A stretch of DNA of 64,000 bases from Pedobacter cryoconitis (GTDB lineage Bacteria; Bacteroidota; Bacteroidia; Sphingobacteriales; Sphingobacteriaceae), in the NCBI RefSeq assembly GCF_003259615.1, contig NZ_QLLR01000012.1, positions 1 through 64,000 on the forward strand, read 5' to 3'. The position numbers and the translations under genes are program-made. The stretch's first letter is position 1; the number at the start of each line of letters is the position of its first letter. This document shows positions 27,925-37,612 of the stretch, in pieces. Below the pieces are notes generated by a model. That model searched no databases. It worked only from the letters and a program-made list of their open reading frames with translations, and was not told the origin of the DNA.

Positions 27925-28467
27925 ATGGACCCGATGACTTCCTTAAAACAAGGTGATCAAACCGCAATGGACACCATTTACAAAAAACACTGGGAGCAAG
28001 TATTTGACGCTGCCTACAAACGTGTTGGTACAGAAGACATTGCACAAGACATCACCCAGGAAATCTTCATCTCCCTTTGGGAAAAACGAGAAACCCTCGA
28101 AATCAGAGAAACCCTTTCCTCTTACCTTTTAACCTGTGTAAAATACCGTGTCATCAACTACTTCAAAGCAAACCTCACTAAAGAAAAATACACAGAAGAC
28201 CTATACGCTTTAATCGGTAACACGTCCCCCCTGCACCCCGCTAACGAACTGGCAGTCAAAGAAATTCACAAAGAACTTGACCAGGCAATAGCCGAACTTC
28301 CGGAACGTATGCGCCAGATCTTTTCCATGAGCAGGAAACAGGAAAAAACAAACAATGAAATCTCTGCAGAACTTAACCTCTCCATACAAACTGTTAAAAA
28401 CCAACTCACCGCAGCACTAAAAATTATCAGGAAAAGACTCGCCTACCTGACCCTGTTCTTCTTTTAA
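27925..28467 (+). CDS. ECF-type RNA polymerase sigma factor
   Basis: A 180-residue ECF sigma factor. Region 2 is at about 14-70 (MDTIYKKHWEQVFDAAYKRV, DITQEIFISLWEKRETLEI) and region 4 at about 112-165 (LDQAIAELPERMRQIFSMSR, helix-turn-helix NNEISAELNLSIQTVKNQL). An ATG three codons in is a possible alternative start. It heads an ECF - FecR - STN-SusC - SusD - phosphodiesterase/phosphatase cluster and likely activates the receptor genes when their ligand binds. The upstream region contains the tandem repeats and palindrome described separately. It is only distantly similar to the sigma factor at 13638, consistent with a separate regulon. Confidence 0.94.
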   Translation: MDPMTSLKQGDQTAMDTIYKKHWEQVFDAAYKRVGTEDIAQDITQEIFISLWEKRETLEIRETLSSYLLTCVKYRVINYFKANLTKEKYTEDLYALIGNTSPLHPANELAVKEIHKELDQAIAELPERMRQIFSMSRKQEKTNNEISAELNLSIQTVKNQLTAALKIIRKRLAYLTLFFF

Positions 28468-28535
28468 CAAAACCGTAACCTAATCTTAACACCATCACCC
28501 GGTACGACTTATCGCTGAAGCTGACTTGTTGGTAG

Positions 28536-29495
28536 ATGGAAGACAAAAGGCTTGCAGAAGATCTGCTGAAAAAATATTTAGACGCTAAAGCGACCCCTAA
28601 AGAAATTGAACAGGTTGAAAACTGGTACAATTCCTATGAAGGAAAAAACAAAACATTAAGTCAAAGCCAGAAAGCTGTTATAGAACGCCGGATGTTGATT
28701 ACCCTGCAACAGCACATCCAGCAGAGGCCTAAAGCTAAAACAGCCATCATCCGTAATAATACTTTTCTTCAAATTGCCGCCTCTACACTCCTAATTTGCA
28801 GCATTGGCTTATTCTGGCTGAAAACCAGACCACATCCGCAGCAAAAAACACAGCAGCCCCTATTAATTGCAAGGACTCAGGCAAACGAGAAAAAAACAAT
28901 TACCTTAACTGATGGCTCAGAAATCACGTTAAACCCATCCAGCAGACTATCCTACCCTGCAAAATTCGCCGCTTCATTCAGGGAAATTTCTTTAGAAGAA
29001 GGTGAAGCATTCTTTAAAATCGCTCATGACGAAAAACGTCCTTTCAACGTGCAGTTACCCGGAAAACTTTATACCAAAGTACTCGGCACCTCTTTTACTA
29101 TCCGCGCATTTAAGGCCTCTAATGCCCTGAATATTTCCGTAAGCACCGGCAAAGTAGCCGTAGGAAATAAAAACCAGGTATTCGGCACGCTGGTCAAAGG
29201 TCAGCAAATGACCTATGATAAAAACAAAGAAACAGCAATCATCAGCCAGACACCCGTTCCCGATACCAGGATTGTGTTTGAAGGGATAAACCTCCGTCAG
29301 GCGCTGCAAAAACTAGCCTATATCTACTCCATAAAAATTGAACTGAACCCAGCTTCCTTAGGAAATCTTGGCTGTACCGCAACTTTCCACAGCAAGCAAA
29401 AACCAGAAGAAATTCTGAATATCATTTGCAGCCTGTACAATCTTAAATATGATACTACCCCAGACCATCAATCATTTAAAATCTATAAACAATGA
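28536..29495 (+). CDS. FecR-family anti-sigma factor
   Basis: A 319-residue membrane protein. The cytoplasmic part (1-75, with EDLLKKYLDAKATPKEIEQ) is followed by one membrane helix (FLQIAASTLLICSIGLFWL, about 77-95). The FecR periplasmic domain holds TLTDGSEITLNPSSRLSYP, REISLEEGEAFFKIAHD and TKVLGTSFTIRAF. A C-terminal DUF4974-like part ends in EEILNIICSLYNLKYD. It should hold or activate the adjacent sigma factor in response to the STN domain of the SusC that follows. Gene order and spacing match the first ECF/FecR set at 13638-15391. Confidence 0.93.
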   Translation: MEDKRLAEDLLKKYLDAKATPKEIEQVENWYNSYEGKNKTLSQSQKAVIERRMLITLQQHIQQRPKAKTAIIRNNTFLQIAASTLLICSIGLFWLKTRPHPQQKTQQPLLIARTQANEKKTITLTDGSEITLNPSSRLSYPAKFAASFREISLEEGEAFFKIAHDEKRPFNVQLPGKLYTKVLGTSFTIRAFKASNALNISVSTGKVAVGNKNQVFGTLVKGQQMTYDKNKETAIISQTPVPDTRIVFEGINLRQALQKLAYIYSIKIELNPASLGNLGCTATFHSKQKPEEILNIICSLYNLKYDTTPDHQSFKIYKQ

Positions 29496-29580
29496 AACAC
29501 TGATACAAACGGCAAGCTCAGCTCAGTCACTCCCAAAAATTAATCATTCAATTAACGCGCTAAATCAATCCATTAACAAG

Positions 29581-32500
29581 ATGAAAACACCCTCCTATAA
29601 GAGGTTAACAGCCCTTTATAAAGCCATGAAGTATTCTTTATTAATTTTCACGGTCATTTGCACCTTCTGCGGAACACTCTTCGCTTCTGTCACAATGGCT
29701 CAGAAATTAGACCGTGCCCTGGTATCGCTCACGATCACCAAAGACAAATCACAACAAGTTATTCTGAAAGAAATAGAAGCCAAAACAGGCCTTCATTTTG
29801 TTTACAACCAGGATCAGTTGTCGATCAACAAACAAGCATTGAACGAAACTTTTAAACAAGAGAAAGTAGCAACAGTCTTACATAAGTTAGGGTTTGAATA
29901 CCTGGAAAAAGGGGACTATGTGATCCTGAAGCAAGCACCTGTTAAAAAAGCAGACCGGACAGTTTCCGGAACAGTAAAAGATTCCACTGGTCTGGCTATG
30001 CCGGGCGTGTCGGTAAAAGTATCAGGCACAACTTTAGGAACTACCACAAATGCTGATGGAAAATTCAGTATTTCGGCACCTGAAGAAGCTACGCTGATTT
30101 TCTCCATGATTGGTTATAAAACGCAACAAGTAAAAATTGAAGGAAAAGGTACGATCAACATTGTTTTAACAGAAGATAATTCACAATTAAATGAAGTTGT
30201 TGTAGTCGGTTACGGTACGCAAAAGAAAATCACTGTCTCGGGAGCAGTAGCAGAAGTATCCTTGGATAAATTAAATTCAAGATCAGTAAACGACATCGGC
30301 AGCATCTTACAGGGAAAAGCTCCGGGGGTAGTTGTAGTAAGTGAAAGTGGAGATCCAACTGCCACTGCCAAAGTAAATATCCGCGGACAAGGTGGTATCA
30401 ATGGAGAGAACCCTTTATATGTAATTGACGGTTCATTGTTTTACGGTACACCAGTCCTGAACCCAAATGACATCGAATCTATTGCTGTACTGAAAGATGG
30501 GGCAGCAGCAATTTATGGCGCAAGAGCCTCTGGAGGGGTCATTCTGATCACGACTAAAAAAGGGGCCAACCAGAAGTTAAATATCACTTTTGACGCTAAA
30601 GTGGGTACACAAACTGCCTGGAAAAAGCTGAAATCATTAAATGCAAAAGAATTTGCAGACGTGTCAAATCTGGCTGCCGATAATGCAGGTATCCCAAGAA
30701 AAGACGCTTTCGATGCCGTAAAATATCCTGACGGACAAATTACCCGTGCAGACTGGGTAGACGAAATTTTCAGAACAGGATTGATCCAGGATTACAATAT
30801 GGGCATCACTGGTGGAAATGACAAATCAAGCTTCTACCTGAGTTTCAATTACCGCAAAGCAGAAGGAACCTTATTAAATACTTATGGAAACCGTTATAAT
30901 TTCAGGATCAATTCTGAACACCGCATTAATTCGTGGATGAAAGTTGGAGAGAACTTATTCTACGACTATACCAATGGGAACGGGTCGAATTCTAACGCAC
31001 CAAACATCAACGGGGCAAATACGAAAAGTGCTTATACAGGAACAATTATTTCCGCTATATTTTATCCTTCAAATGTTGCACCATACACTTCCACAGGAGG
31101 GTTTTCAGGCCTGCCTTTAGCTTATGCAGGTGCTTACGGAGATATTATCAACCCCGTAGCTTATTTGCAAAGACTGGATGTCAACAATCCAGTCAATACT
31201 ATTGTAGCAAATCCTTATGCAGAGCTTGATTTAGCGAAAGGGCTTAAATTCCGTTCCAACCTGTCTTTCACTAAAAGGATTAATGACTCTAAAACCTTTC
31301 AGAGCAAGGTTCCTGAAATTGGTAAGATTTTCGACTTTAACCAGCTGACGCAAACTTCCAATACGAGCAATGATCTGTTAGCAGAACAGGTATTGACTTA
31401 CGACAAGTATTTCGGCTCGCATCACCTCAACGTAATTGGTGGTTTCTCTTATCAAAACAGACATTCAGAATTCCTGTCTGTTTTTGCACAAGGTTTTGAT
31501 GACGAATCCCCAAAATACCGTTACATGGTCAATGCTTCCAAGCCTTTCTTACCTGAAAGTAATGTATCCAATGAAACATTGACTTCATTCTTCGCCCGTG
31601 CAAATTATGATTACAAAAGCAAATACCTGCTTTCTTTAATCGGAAGAAGGGATGGGACTTCTTTGGTCGCTCCACAAAATCGTTTTGCTAATTATTACTC
31701 TGCATCTGCAGGATGGGTAATTAACAGAGAGGATTTTCTGAGCAAAGCAGACTGGATCAGCAATTTAAAAATCAGAGCTAGTTACGGTCTTTTGGGTAAC
31801 CTGGCCAGTGTAACCAGCCAGGCGGTGAACCCTACCCTTTCTAAAACAACCATCTATATGGGTCAGAACCCAGGACAACTGTTAGGCTATTATGAAAATG
31901 TATTGTCTAATCCTGATTTAACGTGGGCAAAATCTAAACAAACCAATATCGGCCTTGACTTTGGTATTTTTAAAAACAGGCTAAACCTGGTTGCCGATTA
32001 TTTCATTAAGGATACGAAGGATATGTTAATCTATCAGCCCTTATCCGGAACTACTGGTGTGGATGGGCAATGGAAAAATGGCGGTTTATCCAGAGATAAA
32101 GGAATTGAGGTCGGCCTGAATTATAACAATCAGCCTGAAGCAGCCTTCCAGTACAGTATTAATGCAACCTTCACTAAAATGAACAACAACCTGGTTTCTT
32201 TGCCAGCAGGTTTAACAAGTCAGGCGGTAGATTTTAATGTGCGTGGTACGCTTACCCCTGTTCGTTTACAAGTTGGAGAGCCTTTATATTCTTACTATGT
32301 GGTACAAACAGCAGGAATTTTCCAATCGGATGCGGAGGCTAAAAACTATAAAAATTCGAGCGGAAATATGATTCAGCCTAATGCTAAAGCTGGAGATTTT
32401 CGTTTCGTAGATAGCAATAATGATGGTAAAATTGATAACAATGACCGGGTTTTCAGAGGCAGTGCTTATCCTGATTTCTCTTATGGATTTAGTTTCAATG

Positions 32501-32964
32501 CGAGTTACAAAGGATTTGATCTTAACTTATTTGCACAAGGTGTAAAAGGGAACAAGTTATTTAACGCGTTAAAATACACAGGACTGAACGCAGGAAGTGG
32601 CCAGAACTACAATTTACTGAAAGGTGTATTAGATGCGTGGAGCCCAACCAATACAGGGAGCAGCCTGCCACGTATATCGGCAAGTGATGCGAACGGGAAC
32701 TTCTCTACTACATCAGATTTCTACCTGGAAAGCGGCTCTTATTTAAGATTAAAGAGCGCAACCATAGGTTATACCTTCCCTAAAGACCTTTTAAAATTAG
32801 CCAGAATAAGTAATCTGCGCCTTTACGTGACTTCTAATAACCTGTTTACGATTACCAAATATTCTGGTTTCGATCCTGAAGTGGGAATGGATCAGTATGG
32901 TGTAGACGTAGGCCGTTATCCACAAGCAAGAACTTTCCTGTTTGGTGCAAGTCTGAATTTTTAA
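29581..32964 (+). CDS. SusC-family TonB-dependent transporter with STN signalling domain
   Basis: The open frame begins at 29449, inside the FecR gene, but the ATG at 29581 (MKTPSYKRLTALYKAMKYS) is preferred. It is outside FecR and gives a sensible signal peptide ending near VTMAQ. From that start the protein is 1127 residues. An STN domain (QQVILKEIEAKTGLHFVYNQ, ATVLHKLGFEYL) precedes the carboxypeptidase-regulatory-like domain (VSGTVKDSTGLAMPGVSVKV), the TonB box/plug start NEVVVVGYGTQKK, the plug signatures LYVIDGSLFYG and AVLKDGAAAIYGARASGGV, and the barrel ending in FGASLNF. GYGTQKK is typical of the larger RagA-type group. The receptor reports to the FecR/ECF pair upstream. Confidence 0.93.
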   Translation: MKTPSYKRLTALYKAMKYSLLIFTVICTFCGTLFASVTMAQKLDRALVSLTITKDKSQQVILKEIEAKTGLHFVYNQDQLSINKQALNETFKQEKVATVLHKLGFEYLEKGDYVILKQAPVKKADRTVSGTVKDSTGLAMPGVSVKVSGTTLGTTTNADGKFSISAPEEATLIFSMIGYKTQQVKIEGKGTINIVLTEDNSQLNEVVVVGYGTQKKITVSGAVAEVSLDKLNSRSVNDIGSILQGKAPGVVVVSESGDPTATAKVNIRGQGGINGENPLYVIDGSLFYGTPVLNPNDIESIAVLKDGAAAIYGARASGGVILITTKKGANQKLNITFDAKVGTQTAWKKLKSLNAKEFADVSNLAADNAGIPRKDAFDAVKYPDGQITRADWVDEIFRTGLIQDYNMGITGGNDKSSFYLSFNYRKAEGTLLNTYGNRYNFRINSEHRINSWMKVGENLFYDYTNGNGSNSNAPNINGANTKSAYTGTIISAIFYPSNVAPYTSTGGFSGLPLAYAGAYGDIINPVAYLQRLDVNNPVNTIVANPYAELDLAKGLKFRSNLSFTKRINDSKTFQSKVPEIGKIFDFNQLTQTSNTSNDLLAEQVLTYDKYFGSHHLNVIGGFSYQNRHSEFLSVFAQGFDDESPKYRYMVNASKPFLPESNVSNETLTSFFARANYDYKSKYLLSLIGRRDGTSLVAPQNRFANYYSASAGWVINREDFLSKADWISNLKIRASYGLLGNLASVTSQAVNPTLSKTTIYMGQNPGQLLGYYENVLSNPDLTWAKSKQTNIGLDFGIFKNRLNLVADYFIKDTKDMLIYQPLSGTTGVDGQWKNGGLSRDKGIEVGLNYNNQPEAAFQYSINATFTKMNNNLVSLPAGLTSQAVDFNVRGTLTPVRLQVGEPLYSYYVVQTAGIFQSDAEAKNYKNSSGNMIQPNAKAGDFRFVDSNNDGKIDNNDRVFRGSAYPDFSYGFSFNASYKGFDLNLFAQGVKGNKLFNALKYTGLNAGSGQNYNLLKGVLDAWSPTNTGSSLPRISASDANGNFSTTSDFYLESGSYLRLKSATIGYTFPKDLLKLARISNLRLYVTSNNLFTITKYSGFDPEVGMDQYGVDVGRYPQARTFLFGASLNF

Positions 32965-32984
32965 CGCGTATTTAATCAACAAAA

Positions 32985-34508
32985 ATGAAAAAGAATTTAC
33001 TTCACATATTGATAGCTGGTTTAGCCATTGTTACCATCAGCTCTTGTAAAAAACAATTAGATATTACCCCTGAAGGTGCTCCCTCGAAAGGAAACTTCTG
33101 GAAAACCAGTACTGATGCGGTGAAAGGTGCCAATGCGATGTACGAATTATACGACGATGAGAACTTTTACGGCCGTGGTTTCTTCTGGTTCATCAACGCC
33201 AGTGATGACATGGTTACCGGACGTGTAAAAGCGCAGGGCGATAATGTAAGAGACTTCAACTCTGCTTATATTGGTGGAGATTACACCGAAGGACAATGGA
33301 AAATGAGATATGCAACTATTAAAAGGGCAAATGATGTGATTCGTTATGTGCCTTCGATTGATATGGATGCGGCTTTGAAAAAGAGATTGATTGGTGAGGC
33401 ATATTTTACCAGTGGTTATATGTATTTCCAGTTAGCTTCCAATTATGGTAATGCGAAAGCAGGAGTACCCCTGGTAACCAGGGCCAATATGGATGATCCT
33501 AACCCGACACCAAGGGCAGCAAATGTGAATTTGAACTATGATTACCTGATCAGCGAATTACAACAGGCTGCGAATTACCTTCCTTATTTTGATCAGCTGG
33601 GTGCCGCAGATTATGGCCGTCCGCATAAAGTAGCTGCCTGGGCAGTATTGTCTAAAGCCTTCTTATATAAAAAAGATTATCCTAACGCAGAAAAATATGC
33701 AGATTCTGTAATCAATTTCGGTAAACGTGACCTGATGCCCAATTTTGCCGATGTATTTAAAGCACCAAATAACTGGGGGCCTGAATATATCTGGTCGGCT
33801 GTTTCTACGCCTGCTGGCGCGGGTGGCTGGGGAAGTATTCTTCCGGGTGTAATGCTTGAAAATAAAGGCTGGGGGAAATACAATGGCTGGGGTTATTATG
33901 TCCCTACCAAAGAATTATATGATTCTTATCAAACAGGTGACATCCGCCGTGAGGCAACGATTTTAAAACCGGGAGATCACTTTATGTTCTTCGGGGAGGA
34001 AAATGTTTATGCTTCTGTCAATAGTTTATCTGGCTTCCAGTTCAGGAAATATATGGACCCGTTCAGTTTTGCAGATCCGGTAGGGAAACATATCAGTCCA
34101 AGTGGTGACCACCCGACAACAGACTTAAACCTGCCATTACTGCGTTTTGCGGAAGTGTTATTGATCAAAGCAGAAGCAGCGATCATGCAGCGCGGTGCTG
34201 GTGCAGGAGATACAGAATTAAACAGAATCCGGGTAAGGGCAAAACTTGCGGCTGTAAGTGGAATGACGCTAACAGACCTGAAAAGAGAACGCCGGAGTGA
34301 ACTGGCAGGTGAATGGGCAGACAGACACCGCGATATGGTACGCTGGGGCGATGCAGAAGCTGCTTATGCACAACCTGCTCATGGATTCAGCGGAGCAACG
34401 GTATGGCCTGCAAGAAAGTTCAATCCCCAGGTAAACGATGTCTGGGCAGTTCCACAAAAAGAAATTGATAATAGTGGCGGTGTAATTAAACAAAACGCCG
34501 GCTGGTAA
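32985..34508 (+). CDS. RagB/SusD-family surface lipoprotein
   Basis: A 507-residue lipoprotein with lipobox ITISSC (cysteine at 21) followed by KKQLD. The layout is the classic RagB/SusD type: an N-terminal domain with FWKTSTDAVKGANAMYEL, tetratricopeptide-like helices (AWAVLSKAFLYKKDYPNAEKYAD), and the C-terminal RagB part with LPLLRFAEVLLIKAEAAI, ELNRIRVRA and RRSELAGEWADRHRDMVRWG. It differs in type from the three SusD-like_2 proteins elsewhere in the window. It lies 20 bases after the SusC gene and 14 bases before the phosphodiesterase/phosphatase gene, so all three are probably co-transcribed. Confidence 0.94.
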   Translation: MKKNLLHILIAGLAIVTISSCKKQLDITPEGAPSKGNFWKTSTDAVKGANAMYELYDDENFYGRGFFWFINASDDMVTGRVKAQGDNVRDFNSAYIGGDYTEGQWKMRYATIKRANDVIRYVPSIDMDAALKKRLIGEAYFTSGYMYFQLASNYGNAKAGVPLVTRANMDDPNPTPRAANVNLNYDYLISELQQAANYLPYFDQLGAADYGRPHKVAAWAVLSKAFLYKKDYPNAEKYADSVINFGKRDLMPNFADVFKAPNNWGPEYIWSAVSTPAGAGGWGSILPGVMLENKGWGKYNGWGYYVPTKELYDSYQTGDIRREATILKPGDHFMFFGEENVYASVNSLSGFQFRKYMDPFSFADPVGKHISPSGDHPTTDLNLPLLRFAEVLLIKAEAAIMQRGAGAGDTELNRIRVRAKLAAVSGMTLTDLKRERRSELAGEWADRHRDMVRWGDAEAAYAQPAHGFSGATVWPARKFNPQVNDVWAVPQKEIDNSGGVIKQNAGW

Positions 34509-34522
34509 ATAAATTTAAACTC

Positions 34523-36367
34523 ATGAAGAAACTACTTTGCGCTACTGCCTTTACCTTATTTTCATTAGCGGCCATTGCACAGACACCGCTATCATTTAAT
34601 TCAGGGCATAGCCACAATGATTATAAACAGGATATACCTTTGCTGCGCGCTTATTACGCAGGAATGGGCTCTATTGAAGCTGATGTTTTTTTGAAGGATG
34701 GCCAGCTGTTCGTGGCTCATGAATTAAAGGAGATTAAGCCGGGAGCAACACTTTTGAAACAATATCTGGAGCCTTTATACCGGTTGTATAAGGAAAACGG
34801 AAATCATCCTTATGCGAATCATCAGTTAAAATTGCAATTGGTAATTGATATTAAGGAAGATTACCAGCATGTTTTACCGCAGCTGCTGAAAGAGCTTAAA
34901 CCTTTTCAGGATATGGTAAACAAACCGATTAATCCGGATGCGGTAAGTATTGTAATCAGCGGGGATGTACCAGCACCTGAAAACTTTAAAAATTATCCTG
35001 CTTTGATTTCTTTTGACGGCCGCCCGGCTACGGTTTATACCGACGAGCAGCTGGAACGAATAGCAATGATCAGCGATGATATAAAGCATTATACGGTTTG
35101 GAATGGCAAAGGAACGCCGACAAAAATTGATGAGGACAAGCTTTTAAAGGTGATCCATGCAGCACATCAGCAGAATAAGCCTTTCCGTTTCTGGGCAACA
35201 CAGGACAGTCCGAATACCTGGTTAGAACTGGAGAAATTCGGAGTAGACTGGATCAATACGGATGCGCCCGAGCATTTGCGTGATTTTTATTTACGGAAAG
35301 ATAAACTGACTTATACAAATTCTGTTGCCTATCCTGTTTATCAACCAACTTATCAAGCTGATGGTTCAGCTAAAAAGGTGAAAAACGTGATTCTGCTGAT
35401 TGGCGATGGAATGGGCTTAGCTCAGATCCATGCGGGCTGGATTGCGAATCATGGCAACCTGAATATTACGATGATCCGCAATAGTGGTTTTTCTCAGACT
35501 GCGGCTTCTAATTCTGGAAATACGGATTCTGCGGCTGGCGGATCGGCAATTGCTATGGGTGAGAAAACAAATAACCGCTATATCGGTATGGGCCCTGACG
35601 ACAAGAAACGTACAAACCTGGTAGATACTTTGGCTGGTTATGGTTTAAAAAGCGGGATTATCAGTGCAGGCGATATTACGGATGCTACGCCTGCTGTATT
35701 TTATGCGCATCAGTTAGACCGTTCTTATAGTGAAGCGATAGCGAAAGATTTCCTGGATAGCCATGTAGATATTTTAGTGGGTTCTAATCAAAAGAGCTTC
35801 CTGCAAAATCCGGATACTGATTTAATGAAAAAACTGGAAGGTAAAGGTTATACTTTGAGCAGATCGGTGGAAGATTTCAAACAAAAAAGCAGTGGTAAGC
35901 AATTGGTTTTATTACCAGATTCCACAACACGTCCGGTAAAAGATGGCAGAGGAGATATGCTAACGCAATCTTTGAAACATACTATCAAGTTATTATCAGC
36001 TAATAAAAAGGGTTTCTTTATCATGACTGAAGGTGCCCAGATTGATTATGGCGGCCACGTCAATGATTTAAAGTATGTAGTCACTGAGCTTCATGATTTT
36101 GATAAGACAGTAGGCGAGGCTTTACGTTTTGCTGACCGGGATGGGGAAACACTGGTTTTAATTACTGCAGATCATGAAACCGGAGGACTGACTTTACTGG
36201 ATGCTTCAGCTGCCGAAGGCAGGATTCAGGGAGAGTTTAGCACGAATGACCATACCAATATCATGGTGCCTGTTTATGCTTATGGGCCACATTCAGGAGA
36301 TTTTACAGGAACTTATCCGAATAATGAGATTTTTAAAAAGATTATGAAATTGTTTACGGGTAAATAA
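34523..36367 (+). CDS. Fused PI-PLC/GDPD-like phosphodiesterase and alkaline phosphatase
   Basis: A 614-residue exported protein with a signal peptide ending near AAIAQ (residue 20). The N-terminal half (about 25-265) looks like a PLC/GDPD-like phosphodiesterase barrel: SGHSHNDY with H29 and H31, GSIEADVF with E52 and D54, VAHE with H66, and WINTDAPEHL at the end. The C-terminal half (about 285-614) is an alkaline phosphatase: ILLIGDGMG with metal ligand D295, TDSAAGGSA with nucleophile S336, TEGAQIDYGGHVND, ITADHETGG and STNDHTN. Together the two would cut a phosphodiester and release free phosphate from the monoester. The gene ends the ECF/SusCD operon, so the imported ligand is probably a phosphorylated compound such as a glycerophosphodiester or inositol-phosphate derivative. 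The substrate is inference. Confidence 0.88.
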   Translation: MKKLLCATAFTLFSLAAIAQTPLSFNSGHSHNDYKQDIPLLRAYYAGMGSIEADVFLKDGQLFVAHELKEIKPGATLLKQYLEPLYRLYKENGNHPYANHQLKLQLVIDIKEDYQHVLPQLLKELKPFQDMVNKPINPDAVSIVISGDVPAPENFKNYPALISFDGRPATVYTDEQLERIAMISDDIKHYTVWNGKGTPTKIDEDKLLKVIHAAHQQNKPFRFWATQDSPNTWLELEKFGVDWINTDAPEHLRDFYLRKDKLTYTNSVAYPVYQPTYQADGSAKKVKNVILLIGDGMGLAQIHAGWIANHGNLNITMIRNSGFSQTAASNSGNTDSAAGGSAIAMGEKTNNRYIGMGPDDKKRTNLVDTLAGYGLKSGIISAGDITDATPAVFYAHQLDRSYSEAIAKDFLDSHVDILVGSNQKSFLQNPDTDLMKKLEGKGYTLSRSVEDFKQKSSGKQLVLLPDSTTRPVKDGRGDMLTQSLKHTIKLLSANKKGFFIMTEGAQIDYGGHVNDLKYVVTELHDFDKTVGEALRFADRDGETLVLITADHETGGLTLLDASAAEGRIQGEFSTNDHTNIMVPVYAYGPHSGDFTGTYPNNEIFKKIMKLFTGK

Positions 36368-36387
36368 TATGTTCTATTTATAACTAT

Positions 36388-36425
36388 AAAAAGCGGCTGT
36401 ATCTTAAGTGATACGACCGCTTTTA
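36388..36425 (+). terminator. Terminator after the phosphatase fusion gene
   Basis: AAAAGCGGCTGTATC and GATACGACCGCTTTT form a stem with a central mismatch and wobble around TTAAGT. A close relative of this hairpin follows the next gene at 37613. Confidence 0.88.
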
Positions 36426-36486
36426 TGCTTAAGATTTTTCATATTTTAGCATCCACAATAAGATTAATCAAAAACCTATAATTGAT

Positions 36487-37593
36487 ATGTTGAAAAGAAT
36501 TCTATTTCTTACTATTGGAATTGGTGCAGGCTTATGCGTACAAGCTCAGCAAAGCCCTTTAAAAACTATTAAAGTTAATGCGGCCACTGTGGTTAAAAGC
36601 CAGGGGAAAACCGGAACCTGCTGGGATTACTCGGCCACCTCATTAGTTGAATCAGAAAGTCTGCGTAAAGGACTCGGCGAATTTAATCTCTCAGAAATGT
36701 ACATTGCGCGCAACATCTATGTAGAAAAAGCGAAGAACTATATCTTGCGTCAGGGTAAAGCGCAATTCAGTGAAGGCGGCCTCGGGCATGACCTGGTGCG
36801 TGGTATTTCACTTTACGGCGCTATGCCACAAGAAGCTTTTCAAGGTGTTACCGGTGAAATCCCTAACCATTCGGGCTTGATGGATACCTTAAAAACATAC
36901 CTTGATGAAGTCCTTAAAAACCGTCCTGTTGCAGCAAACTGGCAACAAGGCTTTGAGAAAATCCTGAATGAAAAAGTAGGTAATCCACCCGCTAATTTTG
37001 ACTATAAAGGAAAGAACTATACCGCAAAAACCTTTGCTAAAGACGTACTGAAATTTGATGCAAATGATTATATAAGCGTTACTTCATTTACCCACCATCC
37101 TTATTATTCACAGTTCATTTTAGAAGTTCCTGATAATTTTGCAAACGGTTCTTTTTATAACCTGCCATTAGAGGAAATGATCGGACTGACCAAAACAGCT
37201 TTAAAAGAAGGTTATACAGTGACATGGGATGCCGATGTGAGCAACAAAAACTTCCAGCAGAAAAAAGGTTATGCGATTTTATTTGCGGATACCACTGATG
37301 CAAATGCAGCTGTTCTTAACCCAACAGTAAAAGAACTGGCTTATTCTCCGGAATTACGTCAGCAGTTATATGAGAACTTAACTACTAACGATGATCATTT
37401 AATGCACCTGATTGGTTTAGAGCAGGCAGCGGATGGAAAATCCTTCTTTAAAGTTAAAAATTCATGGGGTGAAGTAGGCCCATTCAAAGGATACCTGGAA
37501 GTCTCAGAACCTTATTTTGCGATTAATACAGTGAGTTTAGTCTTGCCAAAAGCTGCACTGACTAAAGAATTGAAGAAAAAACTAGGCTTGTAA
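36487..37593 (+). CDS. Secreted C1-family cysteine peptidase (bleomycin hydrolase/aminopeptidase C-like)
   Basis: A 368-residue protein with a signal peptide ending near CVQAQ (residue 21). The papain-type catalytic residues are recognisable as Cys45 in GKTGTCWDYSATS, His307 in HLMHLIGL and Asn325 in KNSWGE. The surrounding sequence (LSEMYIARNIYVEKA, SEGGLGHDLVRGISLYGAMP) is that of the C1B aminopeptidase C/bleomycin hydrolase group, but the protein is shorter than the usual 440-450 residues and carries an export signal, unlike the cytoplasmic classical enzymes. It would degrade peptides in the periplasm or outside. It is flanked by terminators on both sides, so it is a single-gene unit. Confidence 0.9.
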   Translation: MLKRILFLTIGIGAGLCVQAQQSPLKTIKVNAATVVKSQGKTGTCWDYSATSLVESESLRKGLGEFNLSEMYIARNIYVEKAKNYILRQGKAQFSEGGLGHDLVRGISLYGAMPQEAFQGVTGEIPNHSGLMDTLKTYLDEVLKNRPVAANWQQGFEKILNEKVGNPPANFDYKGKNYTAKTFAKDVLKFDANDYISVTSFTHHPYYSQFILEVPDNFANGSFYNLPLEEMIGLTKTALKEGYTVTWDADVSNKNFQQKKGYAILFADTTDANAAVLNPTVKELAYSPELRQQLYENLTTNDDHLMHLIGLEQAADGKSFFKVKNSWGEVGPFKGYLEVSEPYFAINTVSLVLPKAALTKELKKKLGL

Positions 37594-37612
37594 GCTAATT
37601 CTATATGATAAA

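Noticed and set aside
29449..29580. Longer N-terminus of the second STN-SusC protein
   Set aside because: It overlaps the FecR gene and would put extra residues before a normal signal peptide; the ATG at 29581 fits better.
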